DNA from: Oscillospiraceae bacterium
GTDB taxonomy: Bacteria; Bacillota; Clostridia; Oscillospirales; Acutalibacteraceae
DNA length: 64,000 nucleotides
Direction: 5' to 3'
Assembly: GCA_015066295.1 (NCBI GenBank)
Contig: SVOR01000002.1
Span: 1 to 64,000 of the forward strand
This document shows positions 46,560 to 55,200 of the stretch, in pieces (the stretch's first letter is position 1; every line of letters begins with the position of its first letter). Under the pieces are notes generated by a model that searched no databases, was not told the DNA's origin, and was given only the letters and a program-made list of their open reading frames with translations. The position numbers and the translations under genes were made by a program.

Positions 46560-47744
46560 ATGAACAGATTTTTATTTACGTCTGAGTCGGTAACCGAGGG
46601 ACATCCCGATAAGGTTTGCGACTGTGTGTCCGATGCTATCTTAGATGCTATTATTGCTCAGGATAAAAATGCTCGTGTAGCATGCGAAAGCTTTGCAAGC
46701 ACCAATAATATGAACGTTATGGGTGAAATCACCACAACTGCCGAGGTTGACTTTGAGTCTATTATTCGCAAGGTTATTTGTGACATTGGATATGATAACG
46801 ACGAAATAGGCTTTAACGGTAAAACCTGTAAAGTAAACGTTATGCTCGATAAGCAGTCAACCGATATCGCTATGGGTGTTGATAGGTCGTTAGAGCTTAA
46901 GAGCGGTGAAGAGGATGAGTATAATCTTCACGGCGCAGGCGACCAGGGTATGATGTTTGGTTATGCTTGCAACGAAACCGATGAACTAATGCCGCTGCCA
47001 ATTTCTTTGGCGCATAAGCTTGCTAAAAGATTAACCGATGTAAGACGTCAGGGAATACTTAATTATCTGCGACCCGACGGTAAAACTCAGGTGACTGTTG
47101 AGTACGTTAATGGTCAGCCCGTAAGGGTTGATTCGGTTGTCGTATCATCTCAACACGACGCCGAGGTTGAACTTGAAACCCTTCGCGAAGGAATTTTAGA
47201 ATCGGTAATTAAACCCATTATTCCGGCAGATTTAATCGACGAAAACACAAAATACTACATAAACCCAACCGGCCGATTTGTTATCGGCGGTCCTCACGGT
47301 GATACAGGTCTTACAGGACGTAAAATCATTGTTGATACCTATGGTGGTGCAGCACGTCACGGTGGTGGTGCCTTCTCAGGCAAGGACCCGACAAAGGTTG
47401 ACCGAAGTGCCGCATATGCCGCTCGCTACGTTGCGAAAAACGTCGTTGCCGCAGGCATTGCCAAAAAGTGTGAAATTCAGTTAGCGTACGCTATCGGCGT
47501 TGCAAAGCCTATGTCCATTATGGTTGATACCTTCGGCACAGGTAAGGTTGCCGATTCAAAAATTGCGTTAGCGGTACAAAAGGTATTTGACCTTCGTCCC
47601 GCAGCAATTATTGAAAAACTTGACCTTCGTCGTCCGATTTATTCGGCTACTGCTGCATATGGACACATGGGTAGAACCGATATAGATTTACCTTGGGAAA
47701 AGACCGATAAGGTAAACGAATTGCTAAAAGCAATAAAAAAGTAG
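46560..47744 (+). CDS. metK: S-adenosylmethionine synthetase
   Basis: 394 aa. Makes SAM from methionine and [23 protein letters not shown] at the N-terminus, the [15 protein letters not shown] motif, and the [20 protein letters not shown] phosphate loop are all present. TTGGAGGTATAAT precedes the ATG at 46560. The frame extends to 46443 through the SAM riboswitch, which is chance. The S-box leader gives direct feedback control by the product. Confidence 0.98.
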   Translation: MNRFLFTSESVTEGHPDKVCDCVSDAILDAIIAQDKNARVACESFASTNNMNVMGEITTTAEVDFESIIRKVICDIGYDNDEIGFNGKTCKVNVMLDKQSTDIAMGVDRSLELKSGEEDEYNLHGAGDQGMMFGYACNETDELMPLPISLAHKLAKRLTDVRRQGILNYLRPDGKTQVTVEYVNGQPVRVDSVVVSSQHDAEVELETLREGILESVIKPIIPADLIDENTKYYINPTGRFVIGGPHGDTGLTGRKIIVDTYGGAARHGGGAFSGKDPTKVDRSAAYAARYVAKNVVAAGIAKKCEIQLAYAIGVAKPMSIMVDTFGTGKVADSKIALAVQKVFDLRPAAIIEKLDLRRPIYSATAAYGHMGRTDIDLPWEKTDKVNELLKAIKK

Positions 47745-47764
47745 AAAATAGTGAAATTTAGTAC

Positions 47765-47793
47765 TTGATTTTTTATTCAATTAGTGGTATTAT
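47765..47793 (+). promoter_or_regulatory. Promoter of tRNA-Pro
   Basis: TTGATT (47765-47770), 17-bp spacer, TATTAT (47788-47793), ending 12 bp before the tRNA 5' end. Confidence 0.65.
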
Positions 47794-47805
47794 AGATTTT
47801 GCTTT

Positions 47806-47883
47806 CCGGGTGTAGCTCAGTTTGGTATGAGCGCTTGAATGGGGTTCAAGAGGCCGCTAGTTCGACTCTAGTCACTCGGACCA
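47806..47883 (+). tRNA. tRNA-Pro (anticodon GGG), CCA encoded
   Basis: Cloverleaf: acceptor CCGGGTG/CACTCGG with discriminator A and encoded CCA, D stem GCTC/GAGC, anticodon stem CTTGA/TCAAG with loop ATGGGGT (anticodon GGG at 47841-47843), and T arm with loop TTCGACT. The C1-G72 pair and A73 fit proline. A monocistronic unit with its own promoter and terminator. Confidence 0.95.
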
Positions 47884-47919
47884 AAAAATCCAAGTCCTTT
47901 TTGGGACTTGGATTTTTTT
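47883..47919 (+). terminator. Terminator of tRNA-Pro
   Basis: 15-bp stem AAAAAATCCAAGTCC/GGACTTGGATTTTTT starting at the last base of the tRNA, followed by a T run. Its apex resembles the hairpins of the adjacent array. Confidence 0.9.
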
Positions 47920-47922
47920 ATC

Positions 47923-48031
47923 CAAGCCGACAGGCTTGGTATATCATTACGACGCAGTCGTGTATATCACCAACAACGGCTCACCGTTGTTGTATCTCAT
48001 CACACCGCAGGTGTGTATTTCTGTCGGCTTG
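47923..48031. repeat. Outer 11-bp inverted repeat enclosing the left-hand hairpins
   Basis: CAAGCCGACAG (47923-47933) is the exact reverse complement of CTGTCGGCTTG (48021-48031). The 87 bp between hold three further hairpins, so this half can fold as a branched cruciform or multi-arm RNA. The local hairpin at 47923-47938 is a competing fold. Confidence 0.8.
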
Positions 48032-48105
48032 ATGATATACAAAACTAAAGTTTTGATGATATGCAATTCCTTGCGGAATTGATGATATACAACGGCAAGC
48101 CGTTG
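47923..48105. repeat. Array of seven non-identical hairpins with a shared ATGATATA linker
   Basis: Seven perfect or near-perfect inverted repeats, about 23-30 bp apart. Stems: CAAGCC/GGCTTG (47923-47938), TACGAC/GTCGTG (47948-47962), CAACAACGG/CCGTTGTTG (47971-47992), CACACC/GGTGTG (48001-48015), CAAAAC/GTTTTG (48040-48055), CAATTCC/GGAATTG (48064-48081) and CAACGG/CCGTTG (48090-48105). Loops are 3-4 nt. Stem sequences differ but pairing is kept, and nearly all begin with CA and end with TG. In the right-hand part units are joined by ATGATATA/ATGATATG; in the left-hand part by the reverse complement (TATATCAT-like). It lies between the tRNA terminator and the promoter of the four-helix-bundle gene, with no coding frame. 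Not a CRISPR. I do not recognise a named family. Confidence 0.85.
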
Positions 48106-48131
48106 ATTTAATTTGAGTTTTCTAGTATAAT
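48103..48131 (+). promoter_or_regulatory. Promoter of the four-helix-bundle gene, overlapping the last hairpin
   Basis: TTGATT (48103-48108) begins inside the 3' arm of the last array hairpin, 17-bp spacer, TATAAT (48126-48131). Extrusion of the hairpin, or protein bound to it, would occlude the -35 box. Confidence 0.7.
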
Positions 48132-48152
48132 CATTATAAAGGAAGTGAGATT

Positions 48153-48497
48153 ATGCCCAAAAATTATTTGCTTATATATTCTGAACAATTAGCGACGGAT
48201 ATTGAATTAATGTGTCAAAATATTAAAGCACCATCAAATACACTTTTCCAAATTCGTAAGAGCTCAAGTAGTGTTTATGCTAATATTCGAGAAGCGAATT
48301 ACGGACAAAGTAGGTCAGATATGCTTTCTAAATTTGAAATTGCTCTGAAAGAGTGTAGTGAGACAGAGGGCTGGCTACAACTATTATTTAATACAAGTGT
48401 TATTGACGAATATACATATAAAAAGCATAGAAATCTCTGCGGTCGTATTAGAAAAATTCTAATTTCAAGTTGCAAAACCTTGAAAGAAAAAATATAG
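48153..48497 (+). CDS. Four-helix-bundle protein (S23/Avd-like family)
   Basis: 114 aa, almost all helical. The family core is recognised in SSSSVYANIREANYGQSRSD followed by MLSKFEIALKECSETEGWLQ. This matches the four-helix-bundle family that includes proteins encoded in 23S rRNA intervening sequences and the Avd accessory proteins of diversity-generating retroelements. Known members form pentamers with a positively charged face that binds nucleic acid. No reverse transcriptase, template repeat or rRNA is present here, so this is neither of those classical contexts. It is preceded by the hairpin array, which is the obvious candidate ligand. AAAGGAAGTGAGATT gives the binding site. AT-rich relative to the core genes. 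Confidence 0.85.
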   Translation: MPKNYLLIYSEQLATDIELMCQNIKAPSNTLFQIRKSSSSVYANIREANYGQSRSDMLSKFEIALKECSETEGWLQLLFNTSVIDEYTYKKHRNLCGRIRKILISSCKTLKEKI

Positions 48498-48508
48498 TCG
48501 GTGATAAA

Positions 48509-48970
48509 ATGAAAAAACGCTTATTAATAGTAGGAAGTATTGTAGTGTCAATTGTATGTATAATATTGATATTGTCGCAGATTTTTGGTTTTCTTCTCAT
48601 TAATTCTAACGGAAGCCGTTCCGTTGATATTGATGACAATAACAGGAGAGTAATAGGGCAACTGATTTCTAAAAATATAGAAACTGATGAAACTTTGCCC
48701 AATATGGATAATGCGATAAGTATTGAATGGCAAACTTTAATGCATAAAGACCAAATTGTTATAAATTATGATGAAGAAGATAATTTTGTTTTTTATATAA
48801 CCGGCCGTTATGAAAACACACTAATTGAATATATCAAGGACAACGGAAAAGTAGTATATTTCGAAAGTAACGAATTTATTATAGATGTAGTAAAAATATT
48901 CTTATATGGTTTCTTGCTGATTTTTGCAATAATTATTTTCGTTAAGCAAAAATTAAAAATCAGTAGATAA
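48509..48970 (+). CDS. Small membrane protein with two terminal transmembrane segments, unknown
   Basis: 153 aa from the ATG at 48509, with GTCGGTGATAAA before it, 11 nt after the four-helix-bundle gene. MKKR plus a long hydrophobic run (about residues 4-30), an extracytoplasmic or cytoplasmic polar middle (GSRSVDIDDNNRRVIGQL, later NYDEEDNFVFYITGRYE), and a second hydrophobic run (about 128-147) ending in KQKLKISR. I do not recognise it. It probably shares a transcript with the four-helix-bundle gene; whether the functions are linked is unknown. AT-rich. Confidence 0.6.
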   Translation: MKKRLLIVGSIVVSIVCIILILSQIFGFLLINSNGSRSVDIDDNNRRVIGQLISKNIETDETLPNMDNAISIEWQTLMHKDQIVINYDEEDNFVFYITGRYENTLIEYIKDNGKVVYFESNEFIIDVVKIFLYGFLLIFAIIIFVKQKLKISR

Positions 48971-49202
48971 TTTATAGGTTTTCATCCATAATTAATTCGT
49001 GTCACTAAGTTCAAACTACTCAAGACCATATCCGTTTATTCGGGTATGGTCTTTTTTTATTTTATAAGGCCTCTTGAACCCGAGAGGGTTGCAACGTAAG
49101 GATTTATGATATAGGGGATAGGTTTTAGATAATTTTTAAAAAACTATAGATTTTTATTCCAAATTATAGTATTATATATTTAATAACTATGGAGGTGGCA
49201 TA
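48971..49202. other. Non-coding gap before rhaB
   Basis: Contains the terminator at 49022-49058 and an AT-rich stretch before rhaB. A weak TATTAT (49170-49175) without a good -35 box is visible; I see no clear operator or cre-like site. Confidence 0.5.
49022..49058 (+). terminator. Intrinsic terminator after the 48153-48970 gene pair
   Basis: 12-bp stem AAGACCATATCC/GGGTATGGTCTT (one T-G pair) with an 8-nt loop, then TTTTT. Confidence 0.88.
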
Positions 49203-50603
49203 ATGCCTACGTATTATTTAGCAATTGATATTGGTGCTTCCAGCGGTCGTCATATTTTAGGAAGTCTTGAAAACGGTAAAATTAAAACCGAAGAAATTTA
49301 TCGTTTTTCTAATGGTCTTAACAAGGTTGACGGTCATTTGTGCTGGGATATTGAAAGCCTTAAAAATGAGGTTGTAAGCGGCATTAAGAAATGCAAAGAA
49401 ATTGGTAAAATTCCTGCGACAATCGGTATTGATACTTGGGGCGTTGACTTTGCTCTGCTCGATAGCGAGGATAAACTTATCGGCAACGTTGTCGGTTACA
49501 GAGATTCACGTACCAACGGTATGGATAAGGCGGTTAATGAATTTTATAGTGATGAGGAGCTTTATTATATTTCGGGTATTCAAAAACAGAAATATAACAC
49601 AATCTATCAGTTAATGGCTCTAAAAAAGCAAAATCCCGAGCAGTTAGAAAAAGCGGAAACCTTGCTGATGGTGCCCGAATATTTAACCTTCGTGTTAACG
49701 GGAACAAAAAATGCAGAGTATACCAACTGCACCACTGCACAGCTTGTTGACCCCGTAACTAAGGATTGGAATTTTGAGCTTATCGATAAACTCGGTTATC
49801 CGAGAAAGATTTTCCAAAAGATTTGCAAGCCCGGTACAGTTGTTGGTCCTTTAAGCGACGCTGTTGCAAAAGAGGTTGGATTTACCGCCAACGTTGTGTT
49901 GCCTGCAACTCACGATACAGGCTCGGCGGTTGTTGCCGTTCCCGTACAAAGTGACGCAGCTCTTTACATTAGTTCAGGTACCTGGTCGCTGCTCGGTACA
50001 GAGATAATGGAGGCTAATTGCACTGAACAAAGCCGCAAGGCAAATCTTACCAACGAGGGCGGATATGATTATCGCTTCCGTTACCTAAAAAATATAATGG
50101 GTCTTTGGATGCTTCAGTCGGTTAAAAAGGAATGGGATAATAAATATTCCTTTGATGATATTTGCAAGCAGGCAATGGCGGCAGATATTGATTCCATTGT
50201 TAACTGTCAGGATGATATGTTCTTGGCTCCTAACAGCATGATTGAGGCTGTTAAGACAGCTTGCGCCGAATCGGGACAAAAGGTGCCCCAAACGGTAGGC
50301 GAAATAGCTGCGGTTATTTACAACAGCCTTGCAGTTTGCTACAAAAATGCTTGCGAGGAAATTGAAGCATTAACCGGTCAAAAATATGATACAATACATA
50401 TTGTTGGCGGTGGCTCAAAGGATGAGTATCTTAATAATCTTACCGCTAAATATACAGGCAAAACGGTAGTTGCGGGTCCGTCAGAGGCAACTGCTATCGG
50501 TAACCTTGCGGTTCAGATGATTGCAAACGGCGACCTCAAAGACCTAAAGGATGCAAGACGCTGCATTGCCGATTCCACAAAGCTTACAATTTTTCAAAAA
50601 TAG
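49203..50603 (+). CDS. rhaB: Rhamnulokinase
   Basis: 466 aa FGGY-family kinase that phosphorylates L-rhamnulose. N-terminal LAIDIGASSGRHILGSLENG and GIDTWGVDFALLDSED carry the ATP- and sugar-site Asp residues; GYRDSRTNGM and THDTGSAVVAVP are family blocks; HIVGGGSKDEYLN and AGPSEATAIGNLAVQ close the nucleotide site. The match to RhaB is better than to xylulo- or fuculokinase, and the next gene is L-rhamnose isomerase. TATGGAGGTGGCATA precedes the ATG. No rhaD aldolase, RhaM or transporter is in the window. Confidence 0.94.
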   Translation: MPTYYLAIDIGASSGRHILGSLENGKIKTEEIYRFSNGLNKVDGHLCWDIESLKNEVVSGIKKCKEIGKIPATIGIDTWGVDFALLDSEDKLIGNVVGYRDSRTNGMDKAVNEFYSDEELYYISGIQKQKYNTIYQLMALKKQNPEQLEKAETLLMVPEYLTFVLTGTKNAEYTNCTTAQLVDPVTKDWNFELIDKLGYPRKIFQKICKPGTVVGPLSDAVAKEVGFTANVVLPATHDTGSAVVAVPVQSDAALYISSGTWSLLGTEIMEANCTEQSRKANLTNEGGYDYRFRYLKNIMGLWMLQSVKKEWDNKYSFDDICKQAMAADIDSIVNCQDDMFLAPNSMIEAVKTACAESGQKVPQTVGEIAAVIYNSLAVCYKNACEEIEALTGQKYDTIHIVGGGSKDEYLNNLTAKYTGKTVVAGPSEATAIGNLAVQMIANGDLKDLKDARRCIADSTKLTIFQK

Positions 50604-50615
50604 GGGGAAATAAAA

Positions 50616-51854
50616 ATGTCATATATTGATGCTAAAACTAAATACGCTAAACTCGGCGTTGATACCGATAAGGCTATCGAAACCTTAAAAAATCTTTCAA
50701 TTTCAATGCACTGTTGGCAGGGCGACGACGTTGTCGGCTTTGATACTGAGGGTGACCTTACCGGTGGTATTCAGACAACGGGTAACTATCCCGGTCGCGC
50801 AACAAATCCCGAAGAGTTAATGCAGGATATTGAAAAGGCGCTTTCCTTAATTCCGGGCGCACATAAAATCAACCTGCATGCTTGCTATCCTATTTTTGAG
50901 GAAGGCGAGTGGGCAGACCGCGATGCGTTAGAGCCCAAGCACTTTAAAAAGTGGGTTGATTTTGCAAAGAAAAATGGCGTTGGTCTTGACTTTAACCCGA
51001 CCTGCTTCTCGCATCCTAAGGCTGATGGTATGACACTATCACATCCCGAAAAAGAAATTCGTGATTTCTGGATTAGACACTGCATTGCATGTATTAAAAT
51101 TTCTGAATATTTTGCTGATGAATTGGGTCGTCCCACTGTTATGAATATTTGGGTACCCGATGGTCTTAAGGACATTCCTGCCGACCGTTTGGCACCTCGC
51201 GCACGTCTTAAGGATTCTCTCGATAAGATTTTTGCTACCGATTATGATAGAAACAAGGTTATCGTTACACTCGAATCTAAGGTGTTTGGTATCGGTGTTG
51301 AATCATATACAGTAGGCTCAAGTGAGTTCTATATCAGCTACTCAGCTAAAAACAACATCACACCTTTAATGGATAACGGACACTATCATCCGACCGAATT
51401 CGTTTCTGATAAGATTTCATCGATGTTATTGTTCAACGATAAGGTTGCATTGCACGTTTCACGTCCTGTTCGTTGGGATAGTGACCACGTTGTTTTATTC
51501 GATGATGAAACAAGAGAAATTATGAAGGAAATCGTTCGTAATAACGCACTTGACAGAGTACTTATTGCACTTGACTACTTTGATGCTTCTATTAACCGTG
51601 TTGCCGCTTGGGTAATCGGTATGCGCAATGCGCAAAAGGCAGTTTTATATGCGCTCTTATCACCAAATGCAGACCTTGCAAAAATGCAGGATGACCGCGA
51701 CTTTACCTCTTTGATGGCTTTGCAGGAGCAGGTTAAAACCTATCCTTTGGGTGAGGTTTGGGACGAGTTCTGCAAGCAGACGGGTGTGCCCGCTGATGAC
51801 GAATGGTTAAGCATTGTCAGAGATTACGAAAAAGAAGTTTTATTAAAGAGATAA
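50616..51854 (+). CDS. rhaA: L-rhamnose isomerase
   Basis: 412 aa. Interconverts L-rhamnose and L-rhamnulose. Conserved [50 protein letters not shown] and [15 protein letters not shown] are present, with metal and catalytic residues further on in [11 protein letters not shown] and [13 protein letters not shown]. Full length. AGGGGGAAATAAAA precedes the ATG, 12 nt after rhaB. Confidence 0.96.
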   Translation: MSYIDAKTKYAKLGVDTDKAIETLKNLSISMHCWQGDDVVGFDTEGDLTGGIQTTGNYPGRATNPEELMQDIEKALSLIPGAHKINLHACYPIFEEGEWADRDALEPKHFKKWVDFAKKNGVGLDFNPTCFSHPKADGMTLSHPEKEIRDFWIRHCIACIKISEYFADELGRPTVMNIWVPDGLKDIPADRLAPRARLKDSLDKIFATDYDRNKVIVTLESKVFGIGVESYTVGSSEFYISYSAKNNITPLMDNGHYHPTEFVSDKISSMLLFNDKVALHVSRPVRWDSDHVVLFDDETREIMKEIVRNNALDRVLIALDYFDASINRVAAWVIGMRNAQKAVLYALLSPNADLAKMQDDRDFTSLMALQEQVKTYPLGEVWDEFCKQTGVPADDEWLSIVRDYEKEVLLKR

Positions 51855-51857
51855 TTT

Positions 51858-51892
51858 AAAAGCAGTCCATTAGGACTGCTTTTAATATTTTT
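51858..51892 (+). terminator. Terminator of rhaBA
   Basis: 11-bp stem AAAAGCAGTCC/GGACTGCTTTT with loop ATTA, then an A/T-rich tail with TTTTT. Confidence 0.85.
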
Positions 51893-51919
51893 GAGTGTTT
51901 CGGCATAGTATTATATAAA
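51891..51919 (+). promoter_or_regulatory. Promoter of the 51941 small membrane gene
   Basis: TTGAGT (51891-51896), 17-bp spacer, TATAAA (51914-51919). Confidence 0.5.
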
Positions 51920-51940
51920 TAATATAAAGGTGCTGAAATA

Positions 51941-52207
51941 ATGGAAATTTTTAAAGTTTGTATTTGGATATTTTTAGCAGTATATTTAATTTTTTATATT
52001 TACTTTTTCGTTAAGATAAAAAATAAGAAGCGATTTATAATATTTAATACAGTAATTTCCGTTATAGTTTTTGCAATTATTAACTTGACTTCCTTTGCAA
52101 CGGGCATCAAAATCCCAATAAATGAGTGTACTGTAATTGGGACTTTGATAGGAAACGTGCCCGCATTATGCCTTTTTGCAGCAATTAGATACATATTTCT
52201 ACTTTAA
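51941..52207 (+). CDS. Small three-helix membrane protein, unknown
   Basis: 88 aa with three hydrophobic segments (about residues 5-25, 33-54 and 62-86) separated by KIKNKKR and short loops. AAAGGTGCTGAAATA precedes the ATG. It stands just before addB and may be read through into it. I do not recognise the family and see no conserved motif. Confidence 0.5.
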   Translation: MEIFKVCIWIFLAVYLIFYIYFFVKIKNKKRFIIFNTVISVIVFAIINLTSFATGIKIPINECTVIGTLIGNVPALCLFAAIRYIFLL

Positions 52208-52212
52208 AAACG

Positions 52213-52248
52213 ACTCACCTTATGATAAAATATTATTATGAGGTGAGT
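52213..52248 (+). promoter_or_regulatory. Hairpin covering the addB ribosome binding site
   Basis: ACTCACCTTAT (52213-52223) pairs with ATGAGGTGAGT (52238-52248), one G-T pair, with a 14-nt AT-rich loop, followed by TTTT. The 3' arm contains the addB Shine-Dalgarno AGGTGAG. It could act as a weak terminator for the previous gene and as a translation block. Confidence 0.6.
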
Positions 52249-52251
52249 TTT

Positions 52252-55200
52252 ATGTTACAGTTTATTTATGGCCGCGCAGCTACCGGAAAAACCTATACTG
52301 TTTTCGAAAGAATTAAAAACGACGTCGAAAATGCGAAGCAAGTAGTGCTTTTAGTCCCTGAACAGTTTACGTTTGAGTGCGAAAGAACCTTACTTCATAC
52401 CTTGGGAGACAGGTCATCGACCAATGTGTCGGTGCTTAGTTTCACGCGCCTTTATGATGAGATTTGTCGCAAAAAGGGTGGACGAGTTGCCGACGTTATT
52501 ACTGAATTTGACCGCGTTCTTTTAATTTTTCGCGCAATTTCGGCCGTTGCCGATAATCTAAAGCTTTGGGCTAAATATAAAAACTCGCCGCGATTTGCCC
52601 AAATTATTGCCGATATTATTACCGAGCTTAAGTCATCTGCAATTTCACCCGACGACCTAAAAAATACAATTGATAAAATAAGCGAAGATTATCTTAAAGA
52701 TAAGCTGGAAGATTTATCGCTGATTTACGGGGCGTATAACGCCTTGCTGGGTAATACGTTTTTAGACCCTGCCGATTCTTTAAGCCGACTTAACGACAAT
52801 TTGCTCGATTATAAATACTTTGAAAATAAAACCGTATATATAGACTCATTTAAAAACTTTACAGGTCAGCAGTATAAGATTTTAGAGCGAATTATATCAC
52901 AGGCAAAGGATGTTGTTTGCTGTTTTACCGCAGATGAGATAAAGGCAGACAACAATAATTTATTTTATAACGTAAGAAGCACAGCCGAAAAAATTATAAA
53001 AATTGCAAATAAATATGGGGTTGAGATGGGGGATAATATCAAGCTCGAAACCCATCATTATACAAATGAAGAGTTAGCAACGGTTGAGAAAGCGCTGCTT
53101 AATATACCGAGCGAAAAAATAGAAAAGGAAAGCGAATTTGTTACGCTTTGTAAATGCCCCACAAGATATGATGAGGCGTCCTTTGCAGCATCTACAATAC
53201 GCCGCCTCGTAAGAACAAAGGGTTATCGATATAAAGATTTTGTTATAATTTGTCGTGATGCCGAAAACTATCAAAAGTCGGTTATTAGAGCTTGTGAAGA
53301 AAACGGGGTATTCTGTTTTTGTGACCAGAGAAAAAGTATAACCTACCAGCCACTTACGGTTTTTATCGATTCGCTTTTGTTGCTGTCACAGTCTTTTTCA
53401 ACACAAAACATATTAGACCTTCTAAAAACAGGTTTTGTTTTGGAAAACTCTGAAGAATTGATGCAGCTTAATAACTATATTTATCTTTGGAACATAAGCG
53501 GTGCCGCTTGGCGAAGCGAATGGGATATGAACCCAAGAGAATTTGGCGAAATTAAAGATAGATATCGCAAAGCAGCAGAGCAAACAATTATAGGTGTAAA
53601 CCGTTCGCGCCGCCGTGCCATTGAGGTTGCGGATGAATTTTTGACGCATTTTAAAGGCTCCCCAAGCGATATGGTAAAGGCTATATTAAAAACGTTAAAG
53701 ACCTGCAAGGTTGCCGATAAATTAAAGGTATATACAAATAATTTAACCTGCCATGGCTTGCTTTCACAAGCCGATGACGCAAGACAGTCGTGGGATATAA
53801 TTATGCAAATATTTGACGGCATAGTTAAATGTTTGCCCGATAAGGAGATTACCGCAAAGGAATTTATTGATGCTTGGAAATTGGCGGTAGATTTTGCAAC
53901 AATCGGCAATATCCCGCAAATGCTTGATGAGGTTACCTTCGGCTCCGCAGACCGAATTAAGCCGTCGCGCCCCAAGGTTGCCTTTATATTAGGACTAAAT
54001 CAAAACGAATTTCCGAAGGTTATTGTTTCAAACGGTATTTTTGCCGATAGCGAGCGTGAAAAGTTAATTGAGGGCGGACTTGAAATTAACAGCAACGGCT
54101 TTGAAACGGTTATTGATGAGGATTATCTCGCATATACGTCACTTTGCTGTGCTACCGAGCGGCTTTATTTGTCGTACTCGGCGAGTGATAATTCGGGTAA
54201 GTCGATCGAACCGTCAAGCATTGTTGATACGTTATTGGGGGGCGCTCTAAATATACGCGTTTTAGATTTTGCCGATTTAAAATTAGAAGATTCAATTCCC
54301 GAAACTTTGCGCTCGGCAGAGGCGCGTATGTGCGCCGAGTATGGCAAAAATAATAACAATTCAAAAACTATTGAGTATGCCCTTAAAGATTTTAGTGATA
54401 TTTCCATTGATAATTATTTAAGCACTTTTGATAAAAGACTCTCGTCAATTTCTGATGAAACGGCAAAAAAACTATTTGGCAAAGAGGTATCTATGTCTGC
54501 AACTCAGTTTGACGTTTATCACAAATGCCGTTTTTCCTATTTTTGTAAATATGGTTTAGGTCTTAAATCTATTCAGCCCGCGACCTTTAACGTTTTGCAA
54601 AGAGGTCTTATTGTTCACTATGCTATGCAGCGTATTATTGAAGATTACGGCGATGTAATCGGCACACTTAGCCGCGACAAAACCGATGAATTGGTTGACG
54701 GCTATATTGATGAATATTTGCAGAATATACCCGGTTATAAGAATATTGAGACCGAACGGTTAAAATTTATTGTTAATAAAATCTCGCTTATTGCCAAAGA
54801 CGTTGTTTTTCACATTGTATGTGAGTTCGCACAATCCTCGTTCACTCCAAAATACTGCGAATTGGAGATTGGCAAGAAAAAAACAATTGAAAGTGCGCCT
54901 ATATCGGTAACGGACGATGTCGAATTTTCCATTATCGGTAGCGTTGACCGTGTTGATTTGTGGAACGGCTATCTGCGAGTCGTCGATTACAAAACGGGTA
55001 CAAAGATATTCCAGCTTCCCGATATTTTATTGGGTCTTAATATGCAGATGCTAATATATCTTTACTCAATAATTCATTCAAAAAATAAAGAACTTAATAG
55101 CTTGACACCTGCAGGCGTTTTATATATGCCTTCAAAAAGAGATAAGGACGGCGCAGCCCTTACTATGAACGGAATTATCGTTGAGGATGAAGATATTGTT

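Noticed and set aside
47923..48105. CRISPR array
   Set aside because: Repeats are palindromic stems that differ from unit to unit, joined by a short constant linker. That is the reverse of CRISPR, which has constant repeats and variable spacers of 30 bp or more. No cas gene is present.
48153..48497. Diversity-generating retroelement accessory gene (avd)
   Set aside because: The protein is of the right family, but no reverse transcriptase, template/variable repeat or variable lectin-type target gene occurs in the window.
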